Notes: generated by a model not told the origin, from the sequence alone. A stretch of 11,670 nt of DNA from Rhodocyclaceae bacterium UBA5602 (GCA_002424865.1 DILC01000063.1:18949-30618), one strand, 5' to 3'. Numbered from the stretch's first letter, positions 1 through 7,243 are shown. Numbers and translations are program-made.

Positions 1-12
1 CGACCATGCGCG

Positions 13-89
13 TTAGCGTGAAACACGCCATTTGATGCCGTGCCACGCCGCCCGCGCAACGGGCCGCATTGACTTGGCATGGGCGTTAG
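13..89. repeat. Dispersed intergenic repeat, compact copy A
   Basis: Bases 13-65 align with 9507-9560 (about 46 of 54 positions identical with one indel), and bases 57-89 align without gaps with 9723-9755 (27 of 33 identical). Copy A is compact; in copy B the two arms are separated by 162 bases. A 5-bp hairpin (50-54 with 60-64, loop CGCAA) sits in the middle. The end at 77-89 (GCATGGGCGTTAG) is echoed at 4-16 (CCATGCGCGTTAG), directly abutting the other end, so another unit may begin at the window edge. The copy overlaps the TAA stop of the SDR gene at 86-88. No protein is encoded in 1-85. The repeat class is not recognised. Confidence 0.7.
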
Positions 90-799
90 ATACCGCGCGC
101 CAGACCGCCTTCAACCAGAATATCCTGCCCGGTGATATAGCCACTGCCAGATGAGAGCAGGAAAGCCACGGTTTCTGCGATTTCTTCCACACGCCCGGCA
201 CGCGCCATGGGGATCATGGCGCAAGTGGCTTCATCCACGGGGAAGGTATCAATAAACCCGGGCAGCACGTTGTTCATGCGTATGCCTTGTGCAGCATAGC
301 GCGTGGCATACAGTTTAGTGAAACTGGACAAGGCGGCCCGAATGGCCGAAGAAATGGGATAACCCGGTGTCGGCTCTTTGGCGCCATAGGTAGAAATATT
401 GACCATTGCGCCACCACCCTGCCGTTCGAAGATCGGGGTGACCAGGCGCGACATGCGCACCACATTCAACAGCAACAGATCCAGCGCCGCATGCCATGCG
501 TCATCGCTTAACGCCAATAGTTCACCACTGGCCGCATGCCCCGTGCTATTGACCACGGCATCCACCCGGCCATAGCTGGTCATTGCCAAATCCACCAACC
601 GCGCAAGATCAGCGGCATCCGTCACTGAGCCTTGCATGCCTTTGCCCCCCAAGGCTTTTGCCAATTGAAGCGTGGTCTCTGAGCGCGCCATTAACACGAC
701 CTGATAACCCCGCGTTGCCAACAGGCTTGCGCAAGCCGCCCCCATGCCTTGCGATGCGGCGGTAATGATGGCGACCTTCTTGTCGGTTAGGCTAGCCAT
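86..799 (-). CDS. SDR family oxidoreductase with atypical active site
   Basis: A 237-residue short-chain dehydrogenase/reductase, expected to be a cytosolic NAD(P)-dependent oxidoreductase; its substrate cannot be read from sequence. The Rossmann start is TAASQGMG (residues 13-20), where the usual TGxxxGxG has Ala for its first Gly. The STG at 85-87 stands for the usual NAG. The catalytic Tyr is followed by PISS (Tyr147 to Ser151), so the Lys of YxxxK is Ser. Ser136 is only 11 residues before Tyr147, closer than the usual 13. The C-terminal part (RMNNVLPGFID, then GYITGQDILVEGG) is typical SDR, so the fold is intact. The start has a good ribosome site (AGAGGA, spacing about 8). It is the last gene of the run, 48 bp after the aldehyde dehydrogenase. 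It may be an SDR subfamily with altered chemistry or a protein that binds ligand without standard catalysis. Confidence 0.88.
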   Translation of the reverse strand: MASLTDKKVAIITAASQGMGAACASLLATRGYQVVLMARSETTLQLAKALGGKGMQGSVTDAADLARLVDLAMTSYGRVDAVVNSTGHAASGELLALSDDAWHAALDLLLLNVVRMSRLVTPIFERQGGGAMVNISTYGAKEPTPGYPISSAIRAALSSFTKLYATRYAAQGIRMNNVLPGFIDTFPVDEATCAMIPMARAGRVEEIAETVAFLLSSGSGYITGQDILVEGGLARGI

Positions 800-847
800 A
801 ACGAATGTCCTCTCATCGTTCTCTCTTCACTCAACGCAGATAAAAAG

Positions 848-2272
848 TCAGGCCGGCAACTGCAATGCCTTGTATTGCAGGAATTCCTCCAAGCCAAAGC
901 GCCCCATCTCGCGCCCCAGGCCAGACTGTTTATAACCGCCGAAGGGCGCTTCGATGTTGAACGCCCCGCCGTTAATTTCCACCTGCCCGGTTTGCATGCG
1001 GCGCGCAACTTCCTGCGCGCGTGCCACGTCAGCCGACCATACCGCGCCAGACAAGCCATAAGCCGTGCCATTGGCAATGGCAATGGCTTCTTCTTCATTT
1101 TGGTAAGTGATGATGGCGAGCACCGGGCCGAAAACTTCTTCCTGCGCAATCGTACTGTCAGGCGCTACCCGGCCAAAAACCGTCGGCTGCACAAAGCACC
1201 CATGCGCCAAACCAGCTGGCTTGTCCGGCCCGCCACACAAGAGTTCAGCACCCTCTGCCATGCCTTGACGGATCATGCCCACCACACGATCACGCTGCGC
1301 AGCAGAAACCAAAGGCCCTAACTTGGCGGCATCCCCCATCGGATCGCCCACCGTGAACCGGGAAGCGACTGCCGTTGCAATTGCGGCAGCTTCTTCATAG
1401 CGTGCTGCAGGCACAATCAGCCGCGTGAGTGCGAGGCAAGTTTGGCCGGAATTCAAAAAGCAGGAATTCACCGTGGCGCGCACCGCCGCCTCAAGATCGG
1501 CGTCATCCAGCACAACGGCAGCAGACTTGCCGCCCAGCTCCAGGGTCACGCGTTTCATGCGTTCAGCCGCCAAGGCACCGATGCGCGCACCTGCTCGCGT
1601 AGAGCCCGTCATGGAAATCAAATTCACCTCCGGGTGCGTAACCAAGGCTTCGCCAGCGGTCGAGCCATAGCCTGTCACCAGATTAAAAACCCCGGGCGGC
1701 ACACCGGCCGCTTGAATGATTTCAGCCAGCGCAAAAGCCGCCAGCGGGGCAACTTCCGAGGGCTTCCACACCACGGTGCACCCTGTGGCAAGCGCGGGCC
1801 CCAGCTTAGTGGCGATTTGAAAGAGCGGGTAATTCCACGGCGTGATACACGCCGCAACCCCCACGGGTTCCCTTAGCACCAAGGAATTGCCAATGCGCTC
1901 TGCAAACACGAATTCCCGCGCATGGCGGGCGCACACCGCAAGAATCTGGATCGGCAAACCCACCTGCATGCGGCGTGCCATTTTGCGTGGCATGCCAACA
2001 TCGGCGGCGATTAAATCGGTTAATTCTTCCGTCCGCGCTGTCAAGCCTGCACAAATCCTGTCGATAAAGCCAGCACGCACTTGCGGTGTTGTGGCGCTCC
2101 ATGCCGGTAAAGCATCGCGCGCCGCCATCACGGCACGGCCGACATCTGTTGCATTTGCATCCGGAATAGTGCCCAACAGCTCATCCGTCGCAGGATTGAA
2201 CACCTCAATGGTCGCCGTTGACTCGGGACTGGCCCACGCGCCATTGATGAAGATTTTATTTTTGCTATGCAT
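848..2272 (-). CDS. NAD-dependent aldehyde dehydrogenase
   Basis: A 474-residue aldehyde dehydrogenase superfamily enzyme, a normal length for the family, oxidising an aldehyde to a carboxylate in the cytosol. The signature residues are present: Asn147 in PWNYP, Lys170 and Glu173 in WKPSE (Glu here usually goes with NAD preference), GSTRAG near 223, the general base Glu245 in ELGGKS, the nucleophile Cys279 in GQTC, and Glu379 in EEVFGP. The start ATG follows an AGAAG sequence with short spacing; the first strand (KIFINGAW) is at the expected place, which supports this start. It lies 37 bp after the MaoC gene and 48 bp before the SDR. In a cluster with an extradiol dioxygenase it could oxidise a semialdehyde or an aldehyde side chain, but family-level sequence does not fix the substrate. 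Confidence 0.93.
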   Translation of the reverse strand: MHSKNKIFINGAWASPESTATIEVFNPATDELLGTIPDANATDVGRAVMAARDALPAWSATTPQVRAGFIDRICAGLTARTEELTDLIAADVGMPRKMARRMQVGLPIQILAVCARHAREFVFAERIGNSLVLREPVGVAACITPWNYPLFQIATKLGPALATGCTVVWKPSEVAPLAAFALAEIIQAAGVPPGVFNLVTGYGSTAGEALVTHPEVNLISMTGSTRAGARIGALAAERMKRVTLELGGKSAAVVLDDADLEAAVRATVNSCFLNSGQTCLALTRLIVPAARYEEAAAIATAVASRFTVGDPMGDAAKLGPLVSAAQRDRVVGMIRQGMAEGAELLCGGPDKPAGLAHGCFVQPTVFGRVAPDSTIAQEEVFGPVLAIITYQNEEEAIAIANGTAYGLSGAVWSADVARAQEVARRMQTGQVEINGGAFNIEAPFGGYKQSGLGREMGRFGLEEFLQYKALQLPA

Positions 2273-2309
2273 GAGGTTTCTTCTAAAAATAATCAGGATT
2301 TGGCCCGAA

Positions 2310-2783
2310 TCAAATTTTTGCTCGAATCAAGCGCGTCGGATTGTAGGTGAGCACCACCTCACCCTTTTGGTTCACCACCTGATTCATGGTCTGCACCACG
2401 CCTCGCCCCGGTTTTGAGCTCGGGCGAACCATGATCACTTCGCATTCCACATGGATGGTGTCGCCGACACAGGTCGATGCAGGAATCTTGATCTCGGCGC
2501 CCAAAAACGCCATGCCGGTATCCTGCATGGAAGGCATCAGCAAGCCTTCGGCAAACGAATAAACCAAGGCACCAGGCACCACACGGCCTTTGAGCAGCAT
2601 GCCGTCGCGGTCTTCGGTGTTGGTGAATAGCTCTTCGGTAAACCAGGCAAGGTTTACAAAGCCCACCAAGTCCGCTTCGGTCACCGTGCGGCCACGCGTC
2701 CTGAAACGGTAACCCAGGGTGAACTCTTCAAAGTGCATGCCGCCGCCAATCAGGACATGCGTTGCTGTCATCTCTTTTGTCAT
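2310..2783 (-). CDS. MaoC-like hotdog-fold protein lacking the usual catalytic dyad
   Basis: A 157-residue protein of the MaoC/(R)-specific enoyl-CoA hydratase type. Family features are the RTVTEADLVGFVNL segment (32-45), VVPGALVYSFAEGLL (68-82, standing for the IAPG...A.GL element), and PASTCVGDTIHVECEV (101-116, the usual V..GDTI strand). In active hydratases the stretch after the first segment reads like LxGDxNPLH, with catalytic Asp and His five residues apart. Here the nine aligned residues are LAWFTEELF, so Phe48 and Phe53 occupy those places. The start chosen is the ATG at 2783, 10 bp after the thiolase stop; an in-frame upstream start at 2855 would run through the end of the thiolase gene. 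The ribosome site is weak, so translational coupling is likely. It may act on an acyl-CoA, but hydration by the standard mechanism is doubtful. Confidence 0.82.
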   Translation of the reverse strand: MTKEMTATHVLIGGGMHFEEFTLGYRFRTRGRTVTEADLVGFVNLAWFTEELFTNTEDRDGMLLKGRVVPGALVYSFAEGLLMPSMQDTGMAFLGAEIKIPASTCVGDTIHVECEVIMVRPSSKPGRGVVQTMNQVVNQKGEVVLTYNPTRLIRAKI

Positions 2784-2793
2784 GGGAATGTCT

Positions 2794-4002
2794 TTATAAA
2801 AGCTCAATGGCAATGGCCGTCGCTTCGCCGCCGCCGATACACAAACTCGCCACACCCCGTTTTAAGCCGCGCTTCTGCAACGCGCCAATCAAGGTCACCA
2901 TGATGCGCGCGCCCGTAGCGCCCACGGGATGGCCCAAGGCACAGGCGCCGCCATGCACATTCATCTTGTCGTGCGGAATATCCAGGTCCCGCATCGCCGC
3001 CATGGCGACCACAGCGAACGCCTCATTCACTTCAAAAAGATCCACATCCTTCGTTGTCCACCCTGTTTTGGCATACAGCTTTTTGATGGCATGGACAGGC
3101 GCACCGGGAAACGACGCCATATCGGCGGCATAGGTCGCGTGGCCCACGATGCGCGCCAGCGGTTTTAAGCCTTGCTGCGCCGCTGTCGATTGCCGCGCAA
3201 GCACCAGCGCCGCTGCGCCATCGGAAATGGAACTTGCATTGGCTGGCGTAATCGTGCCGGTGGGGCGAAACGCCGGTTTCAACGAGGGAATTTTTTCGAC
3301 ATTGACAGCAAACGGCGTTTCATCCTTGTCCATTACCGTCTCGCCCGTGCGGCTTTTTAGCGTGACAGGCGCAATTTCCCAGGAAAAACTGCCATCGGTA
3401 TTTGCCAACTTTGCACGCTCAGTTGACACTACCGCATAGCGATCCTGCGCCTCGCGGGTAAAGGTGTTTTTCTCAGCCCATACGCAAGCAAAGTCGCCCA
3501 TGAGCCGACCTTCGACGGCATCCTCCAGACCATCGGTGAGCATGTGGTCCAGCACTTTCTGATGGCCCAGCCGATAGCCGGTGCGCGCGCGCGGCAGCAG
3601 GTAAGGCGCATTGCTCATGGATTCCATGCCGCCCGCCACCACCATGCTGGAACTGCCTGCCAGCAACACATCATGCCCCAGCATCACGGCCTTCATGGCC
3701 GAGCCGCACATTTTGGTGAGCGTGGTGCATCCGGCAGAACCTGGCAGCCCGCCAGTTAAGGCAGCTTGTCGCGCGGGTGCCTGCTTTTGCCCGGCAAACA
3801 GACACGTGCCGAACAGCACCTCATCCACCGATTCAGGCGCTATCCCTGCGCGTTTGACCGCTTCACGAATCGCTACAGCGCCCAACTCAGGCGCGGTGAG
3901 CCCGGCGAGCTTGCCTTGAAAAGAGCCAATCGGCGTCCTGGCGGCGCCGAGGATAACTACCGGATCATTATTGATTGCATTGCTTGCCATGTCATTTGCC
4001 AT
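2794..4002 (-). CDS. Acetyl-CoA acetyltransferase-type thiolase
   Basis: A 402-residue thiolase that cleaves 3-oxoacyl-CoA with CoA to release acetyl-CoA, or runs the reverse condensation. The catalytic set is complete: nucleophile Cys99 in KMCGSAMKA, NEAFA (326-330), His358 in ALGHPVGATG, and Cys388 in LCIGGG. The spacings 99 to 358 to 388 (259 and 289 residues) equal those of the Zoogloea thiolase as I recall it (Cys89, His348, Cys378). The start is placed at the ATG at 4002, because AAGGAA lies 5 bases before it; an upstream in-frame GTG at 4023 has no such support. The gene follows the 3-hydroxyacyl-CoA dehydrogenase at 27 bp, so the two probably perform consecutive beta-oxidation steps. 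Chain-length or branched-chain preference cannot be read. Confidence 0.94.
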   Translation of the reverse strand: MANDMASNAINNDPVVILGAARTPIGSFQGKLAGLTAPELGAVAIREAVKRAGIAPESVDEVLFGTCLFAGQKQAPARQAALTGGLPGSAGCTTLTKMCGSAMKAVMLGHDVLLAGSSSMVVAGGMESMSNAPYLLPRARTGYRLGHQKVLDHMLTDGLEDAVEGRLMGDFACVWAEKNTFTREAQDRYAVVSTERAKLANTDGSFSWEIAPVTLKSRTGETVMDKDETPFAVNVEKIPSLKPAFRPTGTITPANASSISDGAAALVLARQSTAAQQGLKPLARIVGHATYAADMASFPGAPVHAIKKLYAKTGWTTKDVDLFEVNEAFAVVAMAAMRDLDIPHDKMNVHGGACALGHPVGATGARIMVTLIGALQKRGLKRGVASLCIGGGEATAIAIELL

Positions 4003-4029
4003 TTCTGTTCCTTGAATTTTCACAGCGCA

Positions 4030-4794
4030 TCAACGCGGCTGTACGCGAATAGCGCCATCCAGGCGAATGACTTCGCCGTTGAGCATGAGGTTGCCAATGA
4101 TGTGCTGCACCAGGCCTGCGAACTCAGCAGGACGCCCCAAACGGGGCGGATAAGGCACCGACTGTCCCAGCGCCTCACGCACGTTTTCAGGCAATCCCAT
4201 CAGCATGGGCGTCTCGAACACGCCGGGGGCAATCGCCATGACGCGAATGCCGTAACGCGCGAGCTCCCGCGCTATAGGCAACGTCATCGCCACCACGCCG
4301 CCTTTGGACGCAGAATAAGCCGCTTGCCCGATCTGGCCTTCAAACGCCGCGATGGATGCGGTATTGATAATCACCCCGCGTTCATTTTCAGCCAGCGGCG
4401 CTTGCTCGCTCATCGCTTTGGCCGCCAGGCGCAGCATGTTAAAAGTGCCGATCAAATTGATATTGATGGCGCGGGCAAAGGTGTCCAGCGCATGCGCGCC
4501 CTCTTTGCCCACCACTTTTTCACCCGGCGCAATACCCGCGCAATTGACCAGCCCGCGAATATCGCCAAAGGTGGAAACGCAAGCGTCAATGGCCGCTTGC
4601 GCGCTGTTTTCATTCGTCACATCCGTGGCCACAAAACGCGCCTTGCTGCCCAGTTCCGCGGCCACTTGCCCGCCTAGCGGATTCACGTCCGCCAGAATCA
4701 CACTGCCGCCTTGCGCCACGACCATCCGTGCCGTTGCGGCGCCCAGGCCGGAGCTTGCGCCCGTAATGACAAATCCGTGATCTTTAATGTCCAT
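4030..4794 (-). CDS. HSD10-type 3-hydroxyacyl-CoA dehydrogenase (SDR)
   Basis: A 254-residue classical SDR resembling type II 3-hydroxyacyl-CoA dehydrogenase (17-beta-HSD10), which oxidises 3-hydroxyacyl-CoA, and often 2-methyl-3-hydroxyacyl-CoA, with NAD. Visible motifs are TGASSGLG (11-18), Asp36 at the end of the second strand (NAD preference), NCAG (84-87), Ser147 in INTASIAAFEGQ, and YSASK with Tyr160 and Lys164. The family-typical GVFETPML follows at 191-198 and the C-terminal GEVIRLDGAIR at 240-250. The catalytic set is intact, unlike the other SDR of this window. An AGAAGAG sequence lies about 10 bases before the ATG. It is placed between the cupin gene (47 bp upstream) and the thiolase, matching a hydroxyacyl-CoA to oxoacyl-CoA to thiolysis order. 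Confidence 0.9.
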   Translation of the reverse strand: MDIKDHGFVITGASSGLGAATARMVVAQGGSVILADVNPLGGQVAAELGSKARFVATDVTNENSAQAAIDACVSTFGDIRGLVNCAGIAPGEKVVGKEGAHALDTFARAININLIGTFNMLRLAAKAMSEQAPLAENERGVIINTASIAAFEGQIGQAAYSASKGGVVAMTLPIARELARYGIRVMAIAPGVFETPMLMGLPENVREALGQSVPYPPRLGRPAEFAGLVQHIIGNLMLNGEVIRLDGAIRVQPR

Positions 4795-4841
4795 TTTTAC
4801 GTACTCTTCTTAATCGCTAACCATCGTCGTGGGAAAAAAAC

Positions 4842-5195
4842 TTAAACCGGCAAATGCATCAGGATGGACTGCACCGGATCGTTCGATACCGAGCGCGTGC
4901 TGTGGCCTTCACCAGTCATGTCGTCCGCATAGAGAACCGAGCCTGCGCCAAACACGCGCCGCTCGCCTGTGCCCACGGTAATTTCCACTTGGCCCGCGAG
5001 AAAAATCAGATACACGGGATTCGGCACCACATGCCAGCCTGATGCGTAATCAGCGGCGGATTCCCTGAACATGAAGCCTGGCGCCGCCTGCAAATCCGAG
5101 AACCGGCCGTATTGGCCTTTGTCGGTCAAGCTGATTGGCGTGTCCTGAAAAAACGATTTGCCATCGGGACCTGCTGAAATTTTGACAAGATTCAT
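4842..5195 (-). CDS. Small cupin-domain protein
   Basis: A 117-residue single-domain cupin. The barrel is recognisable from GWHVVPNPVYLIFLAGQVEI (53-72), the turn GTGERRVFGAGSVLYADD (75-92) and TGEGHSTR (94-101). Only His55, Glu96 and His98 look like possible metal ligands; the HxH...E pattern of metal-dependent dioxygenase cupins is incomplete, so metal binding is uncertain. The TGxGHxxR ending is common in small uncharacterised cupins. The start has a good ribosome site (AGGAG, spacing about 7). It is the first gene after the terminator-like structure at 5222-5281, so it may head the second transcription unit. A run of seven T on the coding strand follows its stop, but no hairpin precedes it. 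Function unknown; possible roles are small-molecule binding or isomerisation in the same pathway. Confidence 0.8.
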   Translation of the reverse strand: MNLVKISAGPDGKSFFQDTPISLTDKGQYGRFSDLQAAPGFMFRESAADYASGWHVVPNPVYLIFLAGQVEITVGTGERRVFGAGSVLYADDMTGEGHSTRSVSNDPVQSILMHLPV

Positions 5196-5221
5196 AGCTT
5201 GCTCCTGAAAAATGAAATGTT

Positions 5222-5281
5222 AAAAAAAGTCGGCGCTGGCGGTACGGCGATGCGGCATCCGGATACTGGTCGTTCAGCGCC
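5222..5281 (-). terminator. Possible Rho-independent terminator after the VOC paralogue
   Basis: Read on the minus strand, GGCGCTG (from 5281) pairs perfectly over 7 bp with CAGCGCC (to 5232), followed by GAC and seven T (5228-5222). The loop is long, about 36 bases, with a possible small inner stem (GATG/CATC). The structure lies just beyond the VOC stop at 5285 and before the cupin gene. Stem plus T-tract in the right order and place supports a terminator; the long loop lowers confidence. If real, it separates the ring-cleavage genes from the cupin to SDR run. Confidence 0.4.
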
Positions 5282-5284
5282 AGA

Positions 5285-6244
5285 TTACAAGCACGGCATG
5301 AAAAACTCTTCCGGCACCAAGGCTTCGTCGTAATACGACAGCGCCTCGCGCAAATTGGATGTTGACCACACCACGGGCTGGATTTCCGGGTGGACTTCTG
5401 TCATGCGCCCTGCCGCGCAGAGCTCCAGCCGCACGCCGCAGCAATCAAAGAAGTGCACTGAAAAAGTATTCCCATACGGCTGGCGCAAGGGGCCAAGCAA
5501 ATCCAGCATCACACCGTCAGACCTCAGGAAATAACCATCCGACATGATGTCCGACGAGTCCTCCTTGGTGAACGCCACATGATGCAATTTGACTTCCTTG
5601 CCCGGATAAATCGCCAGTTCCTGCCCGCCGACATTTTTTGCCATGCGGAACATCAATGCCGAGACTGTTTTGCCTTTCTCATCAACGATTTTTTCCGATG
5701 TCAAAAAGCCCAGCATCCCGGATAAAAAGGCGCTGCAGCGCTCAGGGTCTGGTGAGGTAATGGCCACATGATTGATATTGAGCGGCGCGGCCGTGCCACG
5801 CACCGACTTGGGCGCAACCCAGTCCGGGCCTTCAAAGCCGGACACGTAACCCAGTTGCTGAATATCCGCGAACAGGCGGATGCGCGGACCTGCGGGGACA
5901 TCAAACGCGATGGACTTGCCCAAGCCCTGCAACTCGGTATCGGCTGCCGCAGGCTGCACGGCAACGCCAGCGGCTTCGAGTTTCTGTTGGAAATTGTCCA
6001 GGTCAATATCATCCCGCACATGAAAACCCACTTCAACCAAGCCGGGTTTATCGCTTTGGTCCACCACAAATGAAAATTTATACGGCTCATGCCAGCAACG
6101 AAATGCCACGCGGTTAGGCTCTATGCCTGTTTCCAGCAAACCCATTTCTTGCGTATAAAACGCACGTGTTTTTAGCAAGCGCGGGTCTTTCACCGCAATG
6201 CGTGCATAACCCAACCGATGAATGCCCCTATGAATCAATGCCAT
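5285..6244 (-). CDS. VOC-family extradiol dioxygenase paralogue with changed second-shell residues
   Basis: A 319-residue two-module vicinal oxygen chelate protein, homologous to its neighbour at 6320-7243 along the C-terminal module, including the extension (VVW...ALSYYDEAL..EFF). Family metal ligands are kept: His159 in INHVAI, His222 in LHHVAF, Glu274 in RLELC. Ungapped alignment to the neighbour shows that residues assigned to acid-base catalysis in type I extradiol dioxygenases differ: His196 of the neighbour is Gln208 here, His243 is Gln255, Tyr252 is His264, and Pro256 is Cys268. It should therefore bind a metal but may not run normal extradiol cleavage; an unusual substrate, another reaction on the same centre, or an accessory role are possible. 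The start ATG has a strong ribosome site (GGAGGA, spacing about 8). The 75-bp spacer from the neighbour suggests cotranscription. Confidence 0.88.
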   Translation of the reverse strand: MALIHRGIHRLGYARIAVKDPRLLKTRAFYTQEMGLLETGIEPNRVAFRCWHEPYKFSFVVDQSDKPGLVEVGFHVRDDIDLDNFQQKLEAAGVAVQPAAADTELQGLGKSIAFDVPAGPRIRLFADIQQLGYVSGFEGPDWVAPKSVRGTAAPLNINHVAITSPDPERCSAFLSGMLGFLTSEKIVDEKGKTVSALMFRMAKNVGGQELAIYPGKEVKLHHVAFTKEDSSDIMSDGYFLRSDGVMLDLLGPLRQPYGNTFSVHFFDCCGVRLELCAAGRMTEVHPEIQPVVWSTSNLREALSYYDEALVPEEFFMPCL

Positions 6245-6278
6245 GTGTTATTTCCTCCGAATAGTTATCAGCCCGTGA

Positions 6279-6322
6279 TAGCCAAGCCCCACCGCCGCGC
6301 AAAACATCCTTGACCTTGGCTA
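6279..6322. other. Inverted repeat spanning the VOC gene junction
   Basis: TAGCCAAG (6279-6286) and CTTGGCTA (6315-6322) are perfect 8-bp inverted arms around a GC-rich 28-base loop. One arm includes the TAG stop of the catechol dioxygenase gene (6320-6322). There is no T-tract after it, so it does not look like a terminator. In mRNA it could be a stabilising or processing hairpin between the two VOC genes; this role is inferred and the match may be chance. Confidence 0.35.
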
Positions 6323-7243
6323 GGTCACCACTTCAAAGAAGTTGGCAAGCACAGCGCTCTCGTAATAAAAAACCCCGCGCGGAATGTTTTCGCCCGCCCA
6401 AACGATGGGCGGAACCTTGTTCGGCACGGTCGGCGCCTCATACACGCCGCACTGGAACTCATTCCGGTTACCTGACGGATCATGGAAATAAACCGTCGTC
6501 ACCCCTGCCACGCCATGGCGGCTGATGCCGTAGTCAAAGGTCGCCACTTTGCGGTGCTTTAGCATATCCACCCGGCGAATCACGTCCGCCCTGTCGCTTA
6601 CATAAAACGCGATATGGTGCAAGCTGTTGGGTGGCCCTGGCGCGAAAGCCACGTTATGGATGGTGTTGCTCACCGTCATGAAAAACGCAAACGGCTGGCC
6701 GTCCGGGCCATGAATGGTTTCGGTCAGGTTGAAATCCAAAGCCTCTTGCAAAAACCTGGCGGTTTTGGCGACATCGTTCCCGGCCAACAGCGTGTGGTCC
6801 AGATGCGTCACCGGCCAGACGCCTTCCAGGTTCTCCAGGATAATGTCCGGATCCTTCATGCCATACGAATAGCCGACTTTTTCGGCGTGGTAAAACAAAT
6901 TGAAAATATGGCCTGAAGGCAGCTCGATACCCAGACCCTCACCCTGTCCCATCACTTCGCCTGCGGGCATACGGCGGGTGTTCAAGCCCCATTTCCTGGC
7001 AACGGCTTCTGCCTCATCCAAATCACCAGGGTCATTCACCTTAAAGCCCACGTGATCCAATCCCGCACGGTCAGAGGCATTCAGGATAATGCAGTGGTGA
7101 TCCTGCGCTTCATGTGCCTGCAAATAAACCTGCCCGGGCGCTCTGCCTGTCACACGCAGGCCAACCACTTGCGTGTAGTGCTTCTCACTGGCCGCTAAAT
7201 CCAGGGCAAGAATACTCAGGTAACTCAGTCTTGATACAGCCAT
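6320..7243 (-). CDS. Catechol 2,3-dioxygenase-like extradiol dioxygenase
   Basis: A 307-residue type I extradiol ring-cleavage dioxygenase, the same length as XylE as I recall it. These enzymes use Fe(II) and O2 to open a catecholic ring next to the hydroxyls (meta cleavage). The metal triad is His150 (THLDH), His210 (SLHHIAF) and Glu262 (GNRNEF). The second shell is complete: His196 (NTIHNVAF), His243 (SRHG) and Tyr252 in VYFHDPSG, matching the family signature H-x7-V-Y-x2-D-P-x-G-x3-E. Two VOC modules cover roughly 1-135 and 143-270, with a short C-terminal extension. The ATG is preceded by a strong ribosome site (AGGAGGAG). It lies 76 bp after iorA and before the VOC paralogue. The ring substrate is not readable; the usual downstream meta-pathway genes are absent here. 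Confidence 0.93.
   Translation of the reverse strand: MAVSRLSYLSILALDLAASEKHYTQVVGLRVTGRAPGQVYLQAHEAQDHHCIILNASDRAGLDHVGFKVNDPGDLDEAEAVARKWGLNTRRMPAGEVMGQGEGLGIELPSGHIFNLFYHAEKVGYSYGMKDPDIILENLEGVWPVTHLDHTLLAGNDVAKTARFLQEALDFNLTETIHGPDGQPFAFFMTVSNTIHNVAFAPGPPNSLHHIAFYVSDRADVIRRVDMLKHRKVATFDYGISRHGVAGVTTVYFHDPSGNRNEFQCGVYEAPTVPNKVPPIVWAGENIPRGVFYYESAVLANFFEVVT

Noticed and set aside
2784..2855. Extended N-terminus for the MaoC protein
   Set aside because: It would be read through the last codons of the thiolase, and the extra residues do not resemble the family.
4003..4023. Upstream GTG start for the AcAT-type thiolase
   Set aside because: The ATG at 4002 has AAGGAA at good spacing, while the GTG is only 6 bp from the previous stop and has no ribosome site of its own.
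3766..4677. Plus-strand open frame of 303 residues opposite the thiolase and HSD10-type genes
   Set aside because: It crosses two confident minus-strand genes and shows no family motif; it is a codon-bias artefact.
4834..4841. T-tract on the coding strand after the cupin stop as a terminator
   Set aside because: No stem precedes the T-tract, and the downstream gene starts within 50 bp.
6245..6319. Possible coding remnant between the two VOC genes
   Set aside because: The frame is open, but there is no start, no recognisable similarity and only about 25 codons; the inverted repeat explains the region better.
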